Below, piece after piece: positions 22,991 to 34,680 of a stretch of 64,000 nucleotides of DNA. A program made the position numbers and the translations under genes. This DNA is from Solen grandis. Lineage: Eukaryota > Mollusca > Bivalvia > Adapedonta > Solenidae. Location: contig CM037777.1 of assembly GCA_021229015.1 (NCBI GenBank), positions 23,363,515 to 23,427,514 on the forward strand, written 5' to 3'. The notes under the pieces were generated by a model. The model was not told where the DNA came from, did not search any database, and saw only the letters and a list, made by a program, of their open reading frames with translations. How positions within the stretch are numbered: position 1 is the first letter of the stretch; every line of letters starts with the position of its first letter.

Positions 22991-24296
22991 AACAAGAGCC
23001 CCGCATAGAGCGGGGCAATATATGCCCGAAGAAATGTATTGTAAGTAAACTACCTTTGAAGAATGGATAAAAACTTAATCAATAGCAACATTTTAATAAG
23101 GAGATGTGGCTTCAGTTACCATTTCCACCAAAATTTTGATCTGACAGTCGGACGAACGGACAGACAGAGAGAAGGAGGGCAAACTTAAAAGTCGCCAGAA
23201 GTATGTGCTGTCGGAAGATGCGAAAAGTGAAAATGTGAGAGGAACCATTGGAAAAACAAGTCGCTGTTGTTGCTTGCATTTTGGCTATTTCCATTACTAT
23301 CTCCACCAGAATTTTGATCTGACAGTCGGACGAATGGACCGACAGAAAGATGGTGGGTAAACTGACTGTCCCCTCATGTAAACATTGGTAGGGGACTTAT
23401 AAACAGACACAAATTATTTTCACATTACATCAGTATGACATGTTGCTTTATACTGTGACCTTGACCCAATACAGCTGAAACTTTGCACTTGATCAGCAGT
23501 TCATCTCAGTATGGTTGCCATTACTGGCAAATAGTTAAAGCCTACTTAAGTGATTCAAGATATAGAGAGCGAACAAAAAATATTCTTACATTATAACAGT
23601 ATGACATGTAATCTTCAAGTGTTGCTTTGACCTTGAACCAAGACATCCAAAACCTATGCTCTGCACATCCTCTTAGTATGGTTGACATTTCTTTGAAATT
23701 ATTTTAATTTTCTTCCAGTGGTTCTAAAGATACAGAGTGGACAAGAAATTGCAAACAACCGTCAAGAGTGACTTTGGCCTTGAACCAAGACATCCGAAAC
23801 CTACGCTCTGCACACCCTTTTTGTATTGTTGACATTTCTGTCAAATAATTTCAATTTCCTTCCATTGGTTCTTTAGATACAGAGCGGACACAAAATATTC
23901 TAACGTTATAACAGCATGACATGTGATCTTCAAGTGTGACCTTGACCATGAACCAAGACATCCGAAACCTACACTCTGCACGACCTCTCAGTATGGTTGA
24001 CATTTCTGTCAAATAATTTAAATTTCCTTCCAGTGGCTATTAAGATACAAAGCGGACACTAAATATTCTAACATTATAATAGTATATCATGTGCCCTTCA
24101 AATGTGACCTTGAACTTGAACCAATACATCCGAAACCTATGCTCTGCATATTCTCTCTGTATTCTTAACATTTCTGTCAAATAATTTTAGTTTCCTTCCA
24201 GCGGTTCTAACAATACAGAGCAGACACAAAATTGATAACTCATGGACGGACGGACGACCAGTGGCATAACATAATACGGCCCTTCAGGCGTATAAA
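22991..24296 (-). mobile_element. GTCCGTCC-type repeat, family F1, long copy
   Basis: On the minus strand it starts TATACGCCTGAAGGGCCG, has GTCCGTCCGTCC, then about five diverged units of roughly 150-200 bp (each with CTCTGTATCTT, AAATTATTTGACAGAAATGT and GGTTTCGGATGTCTTGGTTC), and ends with hairpin CCCCGCTCTATGCGGGG and CTCTTGTT. The portion at 23110-23400 with two GACAGTCGGACGAA stretches may be a nested insertion. Confidence 0.7.
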
Positions 24297-25719
24297 AAGA
24301 AAATGCGATAATGACAAAAACAATAGACTCTGTATCTCCCCACAACTTTACAAAGTCTACCTTTCGCTGATTATTTCCCTTAACCCTTAAGGAATATATC
24401 AAGAATCAATATAAATTCTATACAGTGACACGTCATAATCAAAATGTATGCGCCAAATGCACTGAAAGACTGTCAGCAGGACGTACATGAATTAGCTATA
24501 TTTCTAAACCCATCACTTCAGCTGGGTTCAACTTGGTAGAGGCAAAGATCATACAATGCCAAAAATTCCTTTTCCTGTAACTCTAATTACTAGTCAATCA
24601 GCTGAACATGCTCTTTGTTTCATGATTACCCCAGAAACAGTCTCTCAGTGCCTTGGTCGACCAAGATATAGGGTCATGACCCCGATTCCATTCATAAATT
24701 GCATACTTAAGGAGATCAGACCTACTTCAGTAATAGTGAATCTGATGTACAGAATTTCGATGCAGTCAAATTGGCTGCATTTATTAAGCAAAAGAATCAG
24801 AGCCTGTTTTTAATTTCTAAATTCCCGCTACATAAGATTGGCCAGTCTAAAATCGGAAATAACCAACCGACAAATGACTAAGAATTTTCTTCCATTTCCA
24901 ACCTTTGATATACATGTACTTGGAAATTCTCTGTATATCTATACCTCTAAATAACAGTATATTGTTGGGGTCAATACCCAGTATCAGAATTTTCATAAGT
25001 TGAAAAATCACAAAGGGCAAACAATAAGCGATTATATTTAACGTCCCGTAGACACATTTACACTACACATGTCTTTAGACAGATACACTGATGCATAAAA
25101 AATATAACATTATGAACAAATGGATGACATCCCCAGTCATATTATTCTGACACTGGGTCAATCAGCCAGGGGAATACTTCTGTAAACACCCTTAGTAAGA
25201 TCAATGAAGTTTTGGTTAAAAATTATTAAATATAAAAATAACTGAATCAACAAATCCATCAGTAACATATAATGTACATGTATATTGATGCAGTGCAATA
25301 ACATATAAAGGCACATGTTTGTCTAATCGTATAAAATCTACTACCATTTGAGCATCTTGGTGTTTCCATCTTGTTCAATGATTTCAATGAGAATTATATT
25401 CCTCTGCTTAAAATAAGATGGGATCAAGACTGGGCTACACATACAAATCATGTGTCAAAATGACATTATCATGAACAAATTCAGAATATATTTTGTGATG
25501 AAAATTACTTCTATATACTATATTTTATAAAAATAATTACATAATAATACTGTGAAATTAACAAGAAAAATATCATGAAACTATTACCTAAATACAAATA
25601 ATCTGAATATCATTTCTGGTATGTTTTACAATATATTCAGAATTCGTCAAATATATTTAGACAAAAAGCATGGCCTAAGTTCATCTAGTTATAAAAATAA
25701 TTATATATAGAAATTTATA
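24297..25719. other. AT-rich DNA, nothing recognised
   Basis: An 85-codon plus-strand frame (24556-24813) lacks splice context and coding-like composition and was not accepted. No repeats shared with other parts of the window were seen. Confidence 0.5.
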
Positions 25720-26005
25720 AAAGCAATCACGGACTATCTTAAAAACCGGTAAATACTGTCTTTATTAGAGCAATCACAGACTATCTTTAAAACCTGTAAG
25801 TATCATCTTTATAAGAGCAATCACAGACTATCTTTAAAACCTGGAAGTTTCGTCTTTCTTAGACAATCACAGACTATCTTTAAAACCTGGAAGTATCATC
25901 TTTATAAGAGAAATAAAAAACTATCTTTAAAACTTCCAGGTTTTTTTCTGTATAAAAGCAATCACAGACTATCTTTAAAACCTGTAAGTTTCGTCTTTAT
26001 ACCTG
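25720..26005. repeat. Minisatellite, about 47 bp x 6
   Basis: The core GCAATCACAGACTATCTTTA followed by AAACCTGTAAGTATCGTCTTTAT-type sequence recurs with starts at 25723, 25770, 25817, about 25862, about 25908 and 25958. The fifth copy is degenerate. Confidence 0.85.
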
Positions 26006-26901
26006 CTGTATTAGAGCAAACTTCGAAAGCGTAATTATTTACATATTTAAAAAATATGATCTATGTACAAAACAGCACATGGCAGCTTTGCCTCCCCTCC
26101 TTCCTCAGGTGGATTCCATCACTGCACACCAACGTCTTCTTGTATTGTTTACTTTACAGTGTTTACGTAGTGTGGTAACAACAGTTAGTTTCTTATTATA
26201 TTTAAAACCTTGTTTGAAAGGATCAACGTCACTTCGACCGTGTCATCAAACTGCCATTTCATCAAAATGAATATATAGAACAAAAGGGTCCAAACTAATA
26301 TCTATAGAGATTTCAGTAGCCAAACCGCATGTCCATAATTGCATGTTGATGGGTACAACTGAAAAGGAAAAGCATTTTGGGTTATTTAATATTGTTCTAT
26401 ATAATACGGATGTTCTATACAATACGGATAACTATTTGGACAAAATTCACATTGGACGAGAAGGATTGAATAAAACAAGTTATCTGCTCAAATCAACATG
26501 CTGAACTGCTCTAACATTACGCCAGGGAGTCTATATACCAGTATGTTATATAGAATCCCTGATTACGCCAAGCTTGAGTAAATTATGCCAATCAAGGGCC
26601 CAGCTCGTAACAGAAGAAAAAAAATGTTGATAAATAAACTAGGAAGTTCCTATTACTAAAATCACCATTTTACCATTACAATGTTCTGATATGAAAGGGA
26701 AGTAACAAAACAAGTTACTTTTTCTTCCGGAAGGTAAATTGAAATGTATTTCAGGCATTCGCAATTTTCGAATGTAAGCTGTAAAAAGACAAATATATGA
26801 TAATTTAAATCTATTGGCTTGACAAGTGAAATGAACTCTGGTTGCGTGAGTTATATGATTGTATCATCGTGATTTGTCGGATAACCCACGACAGCTGCTG
26901 A
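26006..26901. other. Nothing recognised
   Basis: A 63-codon plus-strand frame at 26079-26270 has no splice or family support. A short inverted pair, AGGGAGTCTATATA (26524) against TATATAGAATCCCT (26548), is visible. Confidence 0.4.
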
Positions 26902-27030
26902 TTATGCTAACTCATTGATACTGGGAAGAAACTGACCGTAGGTGTTTGACGATTGGGGTAATATTAAACTCAAATTATCCCTATAATTTACAGTGTTCTT
27001 TATTTTAGTTTGAATTATGCACAAAAACTT

Positions 27031-27169
27031 ACTTATGGGTTGATTTCCTGAGCCACAAATGTATGCACTGAGTAAAAGGAATGTCTTGGAATGTTTCCCC
27101 TCAATGTCTACTACTGGGAAACCTACCCCTATTGTCACTTCAGGCGGTGCCCTGTGGAACTGGTAATAT
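27031..27169 (-). pseudogene. Triplicated exon, copy 3 (frameshifted)
   Basis: On the minus strand an acceptor TATTACCAG precedes TTC CAC AGG GCA CCG CCT GAA. The peptide starts FHRAPPEVTIGVGFPVVDIE and parallels the copy at 27751-27897. An extra A after GAGGGG shifts the frame relative to that copy, although the frame happens to remain open to the end. The donor is GTAAGT. The copy is probably non-functional or has a different C-terminal half. Confidence 0.5.
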
Positions 27170-27750
27170 ATTATGTGGTAAATAGATTGTAGAAAGTCAT
27201 GAAATAAACTCAGTTTTGACGATACATATTTCACCAATGAGAACTACAAGTAAATGTGCATTGTCGTGCGCGGATCCAGCCCCTCGGGGGGGGGTGGGGT
27301 CCAATTGAGATATGTTGGCCAACTTAAAAATGACTATGCATAGCCAACTTCTCGGGCCAAGCTATAGAAATAACCATAGGTGGGGGAGGGGTGCGTGCCT
27401 TCTTCCTTACTTTTCTCTTCTTAAGATTTTTCCTGGGGAGTCCAACAGTTTTTCCAGGGGGTTAAGGGGATTCTTTTCTCTTAGTATAATAGCCAAATTA
27501 TAATAGCCAACAGAAACCCTAAGAGTGAATTACTGACCTGTACGCCATATACAACACATCGCCTTCTTGAGGCAGAGAAATGCATGATAATGATGCATTA
27601 ATTTGAAGCATTGGACTTGACAAGTCCATGTTTTACAATGTCATGATATTAATAATGATTGTGGGTCTTACATGAGAATCAAGCTTATTATCCCTATCTT
27701 TTATATAACAGTGTTCTTTATTTTAGTTTAAATAACGCGTATACATTTAC

Positions 27751-27897
27751 CTCACTGGGAACATACGGGTTGGTTTCCTGAGCCACAAATGTATGCACTG
27801 AGTAAAAACCGGACAGTTGCTGTCTTGGAATGTTCCCCTCAATGTCTGCCACTGGGACATCTACTCCTGTCATCACTTCAGGGGGTCTCGTGTGGAA
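27751..27897 (-). CDS. Triplicated symmetrical exon, copy 2 (intact)
   Basis: This is a 147 bp exon (49 codons) on the minus strand, bounded by acceptor ATATTACCAG and donor GAG|GTAAATG. It is phase 0 on both sides, so it can be added, skipped or duplicated without shifting the frame. The peptide runs FHTRPPEVMTGVDVPVADIE, then GNIPRQQ, GFYSVHTFVAQETNPYVPSE. No known domain is recognised. Flanking intron sequence (a block with CCTTCTTGAGGC and TTACAATGTCATGATATT) is duplicated with it. Confidence 0.5.
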
Positions 27898-28292
27898 CTG
27901 GTAATATGTGGTAAATAAGTTGTAGGAAGTCGTGAAATAAAATACATTTTGACAGAACATATTTCACCAGTGAGAACTACAAAAAAAGGTTCATTGCCAT
28001 AGTCTAATCCAGTCATTTACTTCAGGAGATCTATCAGAGAGGAGGTCTATCAATGATGATGATGACCAAACTTTTTTCGGATAAAAGAGCAACCCTAACG
28101 TTGAATTACTGACCTGTACGCCATATACAACTCATCACCTTCTTGAGGCGAGAGGTATACATAATTAATTTGAAGCCATGGATTTGACAAATCTATGTTT
28201 TACAATGTCATGATATTGACAATGATTGTGAGTCTTACACGAGAATCGAGCTAATCAACCTTTTCTTTTAGTTTAATTACTCTTACATTTAC

Positions 28293-28427
28293 CTCACTGG
28301 GAACATACGGGTTTGTTTCCTGAGCCACAACTGTAAAGGCGGACAGTGACAGTATCTGTATTGGAATGTTCCCCTCAATGTCTGCCACTGGGATATCTAC
28401 CCCTGCCATCCCTTCAGGTGGTCTCGT
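28293..28427 (-). CDS. Triplicated symmetrical exon, copy 1 (acceptor degraded)
   Basis: The minus strand encodes TRPPEGMAGVDIPVADIEGN, then IPIQILSLSAF and VVAQETNPYVPSE, ending at a GAG|GTAAATG donor identical to copy 2. The frame is open, with an in-frame difference of a few residues in the middle. The acceptor seen in the other copies (TATTACCAG) is replaced by TCTTTCCGAT, with no AG at the expected place, so splicing in may have been lost. Confidence 0.4.
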
Positions 28428-28430
28428 ATC

Positions 28431-29412
28431 GGAAAGATTTTGTGGCTGGTTGCCTACAGAGAAATTTGGTAGATGCTTTATTCCTTAATTCTTTTACCCC
28501 ATGTTTTTGTTTCAAAAGAAACGAGGGAAATAATGCATTGCGGGTCATATCACTTGATTATTAACAAAGTGTGGAAGCTAATTTTGAGGGGTTTAGGTTA
28601 AGTCGAACACCCGTTATTAAAACATTTCATAGTTATTACATGTGCAAATAATGTTAAGAAGTCCCATATGTTTGATTAGGTCGCCTTTAAATATATTGAA
28701 TTGTGTATCAAAGAACGTGGCCTATATATTTATCTATAATAACCGAAACATTCAAACTCTAAATATCTGAGAACCAGTTACAACATACACACATTTATAA
28801 TCACGTACAGAGTGTTTGAACTTGTGAAACCCATGATAAGTTCACATTATTCTGAAAATGAAGTTTAACAACTCTTGAGCAGAATAATTTGATCACAATG
28901 CCAAGAAGCACGTATCCTCAACATGGGCAAAGTTTTATGAAGAAGAACCATAAACCGCATGAAGATTGATACATTCTTTAAAACGGACTGAAACTTTGAA
29001 AGGGCAATAGCTCAACACAGTTCACAGATACTGTCTCTTAAACATTGTTAAGGTTTTTACAATCGGGTTGTTTGTAATTAATCTTAATTCAGAAAGGGTA
29101 TTTTTATCGTTTGTAAAAGCAATAGGACAAAAAATCTAGCTGATTTCCTCGTAATTCGTTGAAAATCGTGCTACACGATTCCCACATACTGGTAATTACA
29201 TTTCCAAAGTTTCATGAAGATCTGCCAATGTTTGGGTTAGAGTTTGGGAAACAAATAAGACAAGACGAACCAAGACGATCCCTATAGTCTGCGCAGTTCT
29301 TGCTTTTGATTCTCTCAGAGTCTAAAATATATACGGTTGACGCTGGTGTGGCCGCCAAAACATTTCCTTTTTTATGTTTGTGTTGATAGAAACTAAAGGT
29401 GCAGTTTAATAC
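28431..29412. other. Intron-like DNA of the minus-strand gene
   Basis: No further splice-bounded open segment was found between the two exon groups. The phase mismatch (exon at 29413 ends in phase 1, the triplicated exons start in phase 0) means at least one exon is missing here or the exons do not join directly. Confidence 0.4.
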
Positions 29413-29623
29413 CTGATGTGGCTTCATTGCCGTAATTCTGCATCAGTTGCCCATCTGTCACAGCAGCAGTTCTTGAGCCATCTGTTTTCTGACGACTGTT
29501 TCCACTACTAGTTGTCCCATTATTCTCACGGACACGTGAAACGTCTGCGGCATTCGCGTGTGGGTTTGATGCTCTTCTGGTGAGCTGAGTTGGGGTTTCT
29601 TCATTCTCCATGTCACTACTTGT
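29413..29623 (-). CDS. Exon of an unidentified minus-strand gene
   Basis: This is a 211 bp minus-strand segment with acceptor AAATGGCAG and donor CATCAG|GTATTAAA, open throughout in phase 0, ending in phase 1. The peptide starts TSSDMENEETPTQLTRR and is Asn/Ser/Thr/Gly-rich, hydrophilic and probably disordered, ending QNYGNEATSG. GC content is above its surroundings. No family is recognised. The ATG inside it could also serve as a start. Confidence 0.45.
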
Positions 29624-31376
29624 CTGCCATTTAAAAAAATATAATTAAAAGAAATATTAAAAAACATGTTGCGTTAAAAGGGATATAAGTAATGGTGATT
29701 GTAGAACGACTGAATGCACCCAGGCTATTCATGGAATGGAATTCTAATAAAAACTATTGAATTTCGACGTAACACATACAACATTTTTAATATCAATAAC
29801 TTACAATTATTGTGTATATTAGAAGTGAATGTATAAATATGATATTTTTCATACTGACAGATTGAAGCGTCCACGTGTATGTGGGTTTACTACATTTAAA
29901 ACATTTCATAACGATTCAGGATGACAATCAAAATGTAATAATATTTTGCATCTTAACCAGATGTGTGTGTGTGTGTTTTACAATTCCGGTTTTCATTTCA
30001 CCGCTTCATTACAATGATGCATTGTCCGCCAATGAGTTCTTTTTTATAATGTACATTTGAACCGCTGAAAAATCGTACATGACGTTTTTGTTTGTGTGTG
30101 TGTTGTTTTTTTTTTTTTTTTTTTTTTTGCATCTTATCTTTTTATTTATTTACTTATTTGTTAATTTTTGTGGGGGTATTTCTGTCAATCAACGCAATAC
30201 ATGTCATAAATATGTAGTTCAAATGTATCTTGCCATAGAAGGTAACATTAACTTTGTTTCTAGGAAAAAAACTACGTAAGCTTAAAGCTTTCGTTCTAAT
30301 CCTATCCCTTGTCTGTGTAAATATTTTGAAATATTTGATGTATGTATTATATGGGAATAAATATGTTCAAACTAACCACTGGATTGAAAGAGTAAACTGG
30401 CATTTTAACAAACATAATGAAAGTGAAGATAAGAACAGTGAATGTATGAAATAAGAAAAACAAAAATATAAATGATCACACTCACTAATGAGACAACTCC
30501 TTTATACAAAAAAAAATATTTTGATTATTCCGAAGGAAGATGGTCTCAAATATCATTATCTAACTCAAAATATACTAGTGGACTTTAAGCGAAATTTGGA
30601 ATATAATTTTTTATGGGATATAAACACACACATATTTGGAACACACAGAAGATAAGAGACGGAGGAATAATTTTGTAAAATGTATTTATGTAGTTATTAA
30701 AAAAATAAAAGCAATGTTTATAGTAACAGCACAATTTGGCTATTTAAATTGTTAACTAACTACTTAGGAATAGGCTATTTGTTTTAGTATATTATTGTCG
30801 AATCTGAACTAAGTTAAGCATGTAATATTCACGTTTAAATGACTAGACATCTATTTTCGTCGTGTAGAAAACACAATCGATAATCAATAATTGTTTTATT
30901 ATTTTGGAACAGGAAACAAACCTGAGGGATAAATTGGTCTTGAAAATGATGATTCAACACAATATCAAAATCAGAGGCTTTCTTTTCTTACCTTTGGTAT
31001 CTTTCTAAATTATAGAATTTTTCATTCAACGATTTCTCAACAGTTTATAATAGAGAGATCGGTAATAAAATTAATTAAATTATAATATGAAGACAATACA
31101 TTACTCATCTTATTCTTTTATTATTTTAATTTTTTAAGTTGTTGAAAATTGTATTTCACTGTAGGCCTAAACATGCACTTATGTTTGTTTTCTGAACGGT
31201 ATTCAGTACTATATATGCATTACTGTTATTAAGTACTGTATACATATATTAGTATGTCCAATTAAAATGAGTTTACTTTTATGTTAGCGCATGTGTAAAA
31301 TTGGTATTGCAGTCAATAAAGTTGTGATAGTAATAGTTTTCAGTGACCGATATTTTTCTATGTGATTGTTTAAAAT
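29624..31376. other. AT-rich DNA with (GT)n and poly(T)
   Basis: There is a (TG)n run near 29960 and a TGTGTGTGTTG/poly(T) tract near 30094-30127. The rest is AT-rich with no supported gene. The boundary at about 31377 is abrupt: a Helitron-like type B unit starts mid-sequence (TTTTTCAAAATTCGAAAAGT). Confidence 0.5.
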
Positions 31377-31569
31377 TTGTTTTTCAAAATTCGAAAAGTC
31401 CAAGCATATATGGCGGATCCAAGATTCGAACCAATGACGTCAATTTTTAAATGCTTATAAAAACTGTCCTATTTGAGATAGAAAGTTGAAATTTTGTCAG
31501 TAAGTACGTCTCTGGGTGTCTTAACAATTATGTGAAAATAAACGTCATATGACGTCACGTGACGTCATT
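31377..31569 (+). repeat. Truncated type B unit, left edge of array 2
   Basis: It matches the second half of the unit at about 4467-4660 (CCAAGCATATATGGCGGATC, AATGACGTCAATTTTTAAAT). The left part of the unit is missing, so array 2 begins at a breakpoint rather than at an element terminus. Confidence 0.8.
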
Positions 31570-32029
31570 TGTTTCTTACTATTATTCTTTTCTTCTTCCT
31601 AACTAAACGCTTATTTTAATATGTTGCAAGTCCTAGGACGATGAAATTTTTATGGGTTATTAGGCACGTGAGGAAATTTTGATTTCACCCCTACTGCATA
31701 TATGTAGCCATATCTCAATAAATATCGATTTTTGTAAATATATGTATGAATAAGAATTATAGCTGAATAATTGACGTTTCCAAAAATATTTATTTTATTA
31801 AAATTGGTTTACGCAATACAAAGTTATAAGCAAAAAAACTAAATGAAATGAAGCTAATTTTGCTGATAATATGCTGTTTTCTTGAGGTTTAACATCAATA
31901 TCTCAAAAAAAAATTTAAAAATATCAGAAAAGTTACATGGGAAAATAAGATATTTCATAATCATGCATCATAAAAATATGGAAAAGGTCACGCACAGGGG
32001 TCACCAAGCTTAAATACTTGCGCAACGAC

Positions 32030-32060
<31 letters not shown>

Positions 32061-32742
32061 AATTGCAATTGGGGTTTTTTTTTTTTTTTTTTTTTTTCCA
32101 AAATAATTAATTAAAATGTACAAGGAAAGACAAAAACCGTATTTGAAACTATGTAGTAGGAGCTTTAATTCACACGCAGCCCCACATTTTAGACCATCTA
32201 AAAACTGCATTGTTATGCTAACGATATTCATATTGCATCAGTTTGTAGGCTGGGATGTTACCTTTCAAAATATCACCATAGTTCGAAATTCCAGGAATTT
32301 ATGGCAAAACTACGGAAGCCCAAACACGCCAAAATCGCTAAATACGTTTAACTACGTTACAGGTGTCGAAAGGATATAGCACTATACAAATATTCAATAC
32401 TTCTTCCTACTGAGGCTAAAATTAAACAAGGTTACAACTGAGCTGGAGTGATGAAATTCTATGTTTGATGAAAGTTAGAAACTTACATTTGAACACTGTT
32501 TCATTTTTCTTTCATGTCATATGACATAGTATAAATTTTGTATGTAAACTACATGTGCAAGATATGGGCGGACTTTTATTAAAATTCACAGAATGTGTTC
32601 TATTTGTGCTATTTTATATAGAAATAGAGGAGATAGAAAGTTGCAATTTGGACAGATTATCTATTATGTCATCTTCTATATATACTATATAAAGCAGATG
32701 TTGCAGAAAGTCCTATCATTCGTTTAAACGAATGACATCTAG
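31570..32742 (+). mobile_element. Helitron-like element E12 (5' region + 1.1 kb module)
   Basis: The plan is the same as E4 and E9, with a deletion/degeneration in 31905-31930 (part of the ACGACTGAAGATAAGTTTAT block is lost), a (TA)n run near 32041 and a rearranged stretch at 32090-32165. It ends in the palindromic hairpin and CTAG at 32739-32742. Confidence 0.7.
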
Positions 32743-34680
32743 TTATTATTATTATTATTCTTTTCTTCTTCCTAACTAAACGCTTATTTTTATATGTTGC
32801 AATAGTCCTAGGACGATGAAATTTTTATGGCTTATTAGTCACGTGAGGAAATTTTGATTTCAATGATTTTCAGCACCCTATGACGTCACATGACGTCACA
32901 GCTAAAAATAGTGAAAAATGGTGTTCGCGCTCTACAGCCGTCATTTATGGTCGGATTTTCTTCAAATTTTCACAGATGGTACATATTGAATCAAAGGTGT
33001 GCATATCCTGTCAGCTAACCGAAATTCCGAAAGACCGAAGTTCTGTGGCTGAAATAAGATTCGAACATAGGACCGAAAATTTCATTTTAGAATTAAAGAG
33101 CTGCAGGATGAGATAGAAAGTTGAAACTTACACAGTTTGCAGTTCTGCAGAATTTCTACAAATATTTTGAGTCGTGACGTCATATGACGTCATGTGACGT
33201 CATAAGCATACTTCTTAATATTCATTTTAGGGCAATGATTTCGACATGATGCCAGTTGTTCAGAATAATGAAAATTTCAGAGTTATGAAAGCAAGGTATG
33301 TGCTTTTGAACAAAAGCATCTTCAGCACCCTATGACGTCACATGACGTCACAGCAAAAATAATGAAAAATGGTGTTCGCACTCTACAGCCGTCATTTATT
33401 GTCAGATTTTCTTCAAATTTTCACAGATGGTACATTTTGAAACTCAGATGTGCATATCCTGTCAGCTAACCAAACTTCCAAAAGACTGAAGTTCTGTGGC
33501 TGAAAAAAGATTCGAACATAGGACCAAAAATTTCATTTTAGGATTAAAGAGCTTCAGGATGAGATAGAAGGTTGAAACTTACACAGTTTGCAGTTCTGCA
33601 GAATTTCTACATATATCTTGAGTTTTGACGTCATATGACGTCTTGTGACGTCATAAGCATACTTCTTAATTTTCATTTTAGGGCAATGATTTTGACATGA
33701 TGCCAGTTGTTCAGAATAACGAAAATTTCAGAGTTATGACAGTAAAGTATGCCCTTTTGAACAAAAGCATCTTTAGCACACTATGACGTCATGTGACGTC
33801 AGAGCTAAAAATAGTTAAAAATGGTGTTCACGCTCTACAGCCGCCATTTATGGTCGGATTTTCTTCAAATTTTCACAGATGGTACATCTTGAAAGTTAAG
33901 TGTGCATATCCTGTCAGCTAACCGAAATTCCGAAAGACCGAAGTTGTGTGGCTGAAATAAGATTCGAACATTGGACCGAAAATTTCATTTTAGGATTAGA
34001 GAGCTGATGGTGTTTTTATTCGGCAAGGTGTATCTCAAAAACGAACAAGATTCTACCTAGACACTGTGGATAAAATCTGTAGTGATTTGAAAGACCTTTC
34101 AGGTGATATTTAGTTTTTGAAGATCGGGGTTGAATTGGTTGACTTATGACAGAAAGGCGAAAAGTGTACTTTTAACGAAATTGAAACGCTGTAGTTTGAG
34201 TCAAAAATCATGATTTCTTCAGGATTAACACACTGAAAAGTGAAGTGATGTATACTGCAAGGAATACTTGTTTGGTCACGTGATTATAACGTCATGCATA
34301 TTTAAGCAGAAATTATTAAAAAATTCATATAAAATCGGCAAGTTGATGTTTGAAGTTGAAATTTGCACGAATGCCGTAGCCTACAATGTGCAAAATGTCC
34401 TGAAAATTTCAAGTGATTCCGTCAACAAACATGGCAGATATTCATGTTTTTCGGAAAGGGCTTGTATATGAAAATCTAGCAATTTGAAGGAAGAGAAGAA
34501 GGCGGTTATTGGGTTGGTTACCCTCTATCCGGACGTTCCTACGCAGGAAAGAGTGCCCGTGTTGAAAGGTGAATTGCGATGCGTATTTGAGAGAATGAGG
34601 TGCATTTTAGAATGCAATGGTGTACACCAGGACCGATAAGCATATTGCCTTTGTTATAACGGCTTTCTTCAAACTTTTAT
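32743..34680 (+). mobile_element. Helitron-like element E13, three type A units + module X
   Basis: This is a near-identical copy of E7 (8711-11166) but with unit starts at 32874, 33326 and 33777, one 452 bp unit fewer. The first unit begins like E7 unit 1 (CATATTGAATCAAAGG) and continues like E7 unit 2 (AGAATTAAAGAGCTGCAGG), placing the exchange between about 9020 and 9570 of E7. Module X lacks 10 bp near 34195 relative to 10675. Confidence 0.75.

Larger units (their letters stand above)
26902..28430 (-). repeat. Tandem duplication of exon plus flanking intron (three copies)
   Basis: Besides the three exons, the intron block CTGACCTGTACGCCATATAC (27535, 28111) through GATTGTGGGTCTTACA (27658, about 28223) repeats at about 540-580 bp spacing. 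The outer copies are more diverged. Confidence 0.75.

Noticed and set aside
24556..24813. 85-codon plus-strand ORF
   Set aside because: No acceptor/donor, start context, family match or composition shift supports it.
26079..26270. 63-codon plus-strand ORF
   Set aside because: Single short frame without splice sites or recognisable similarity.
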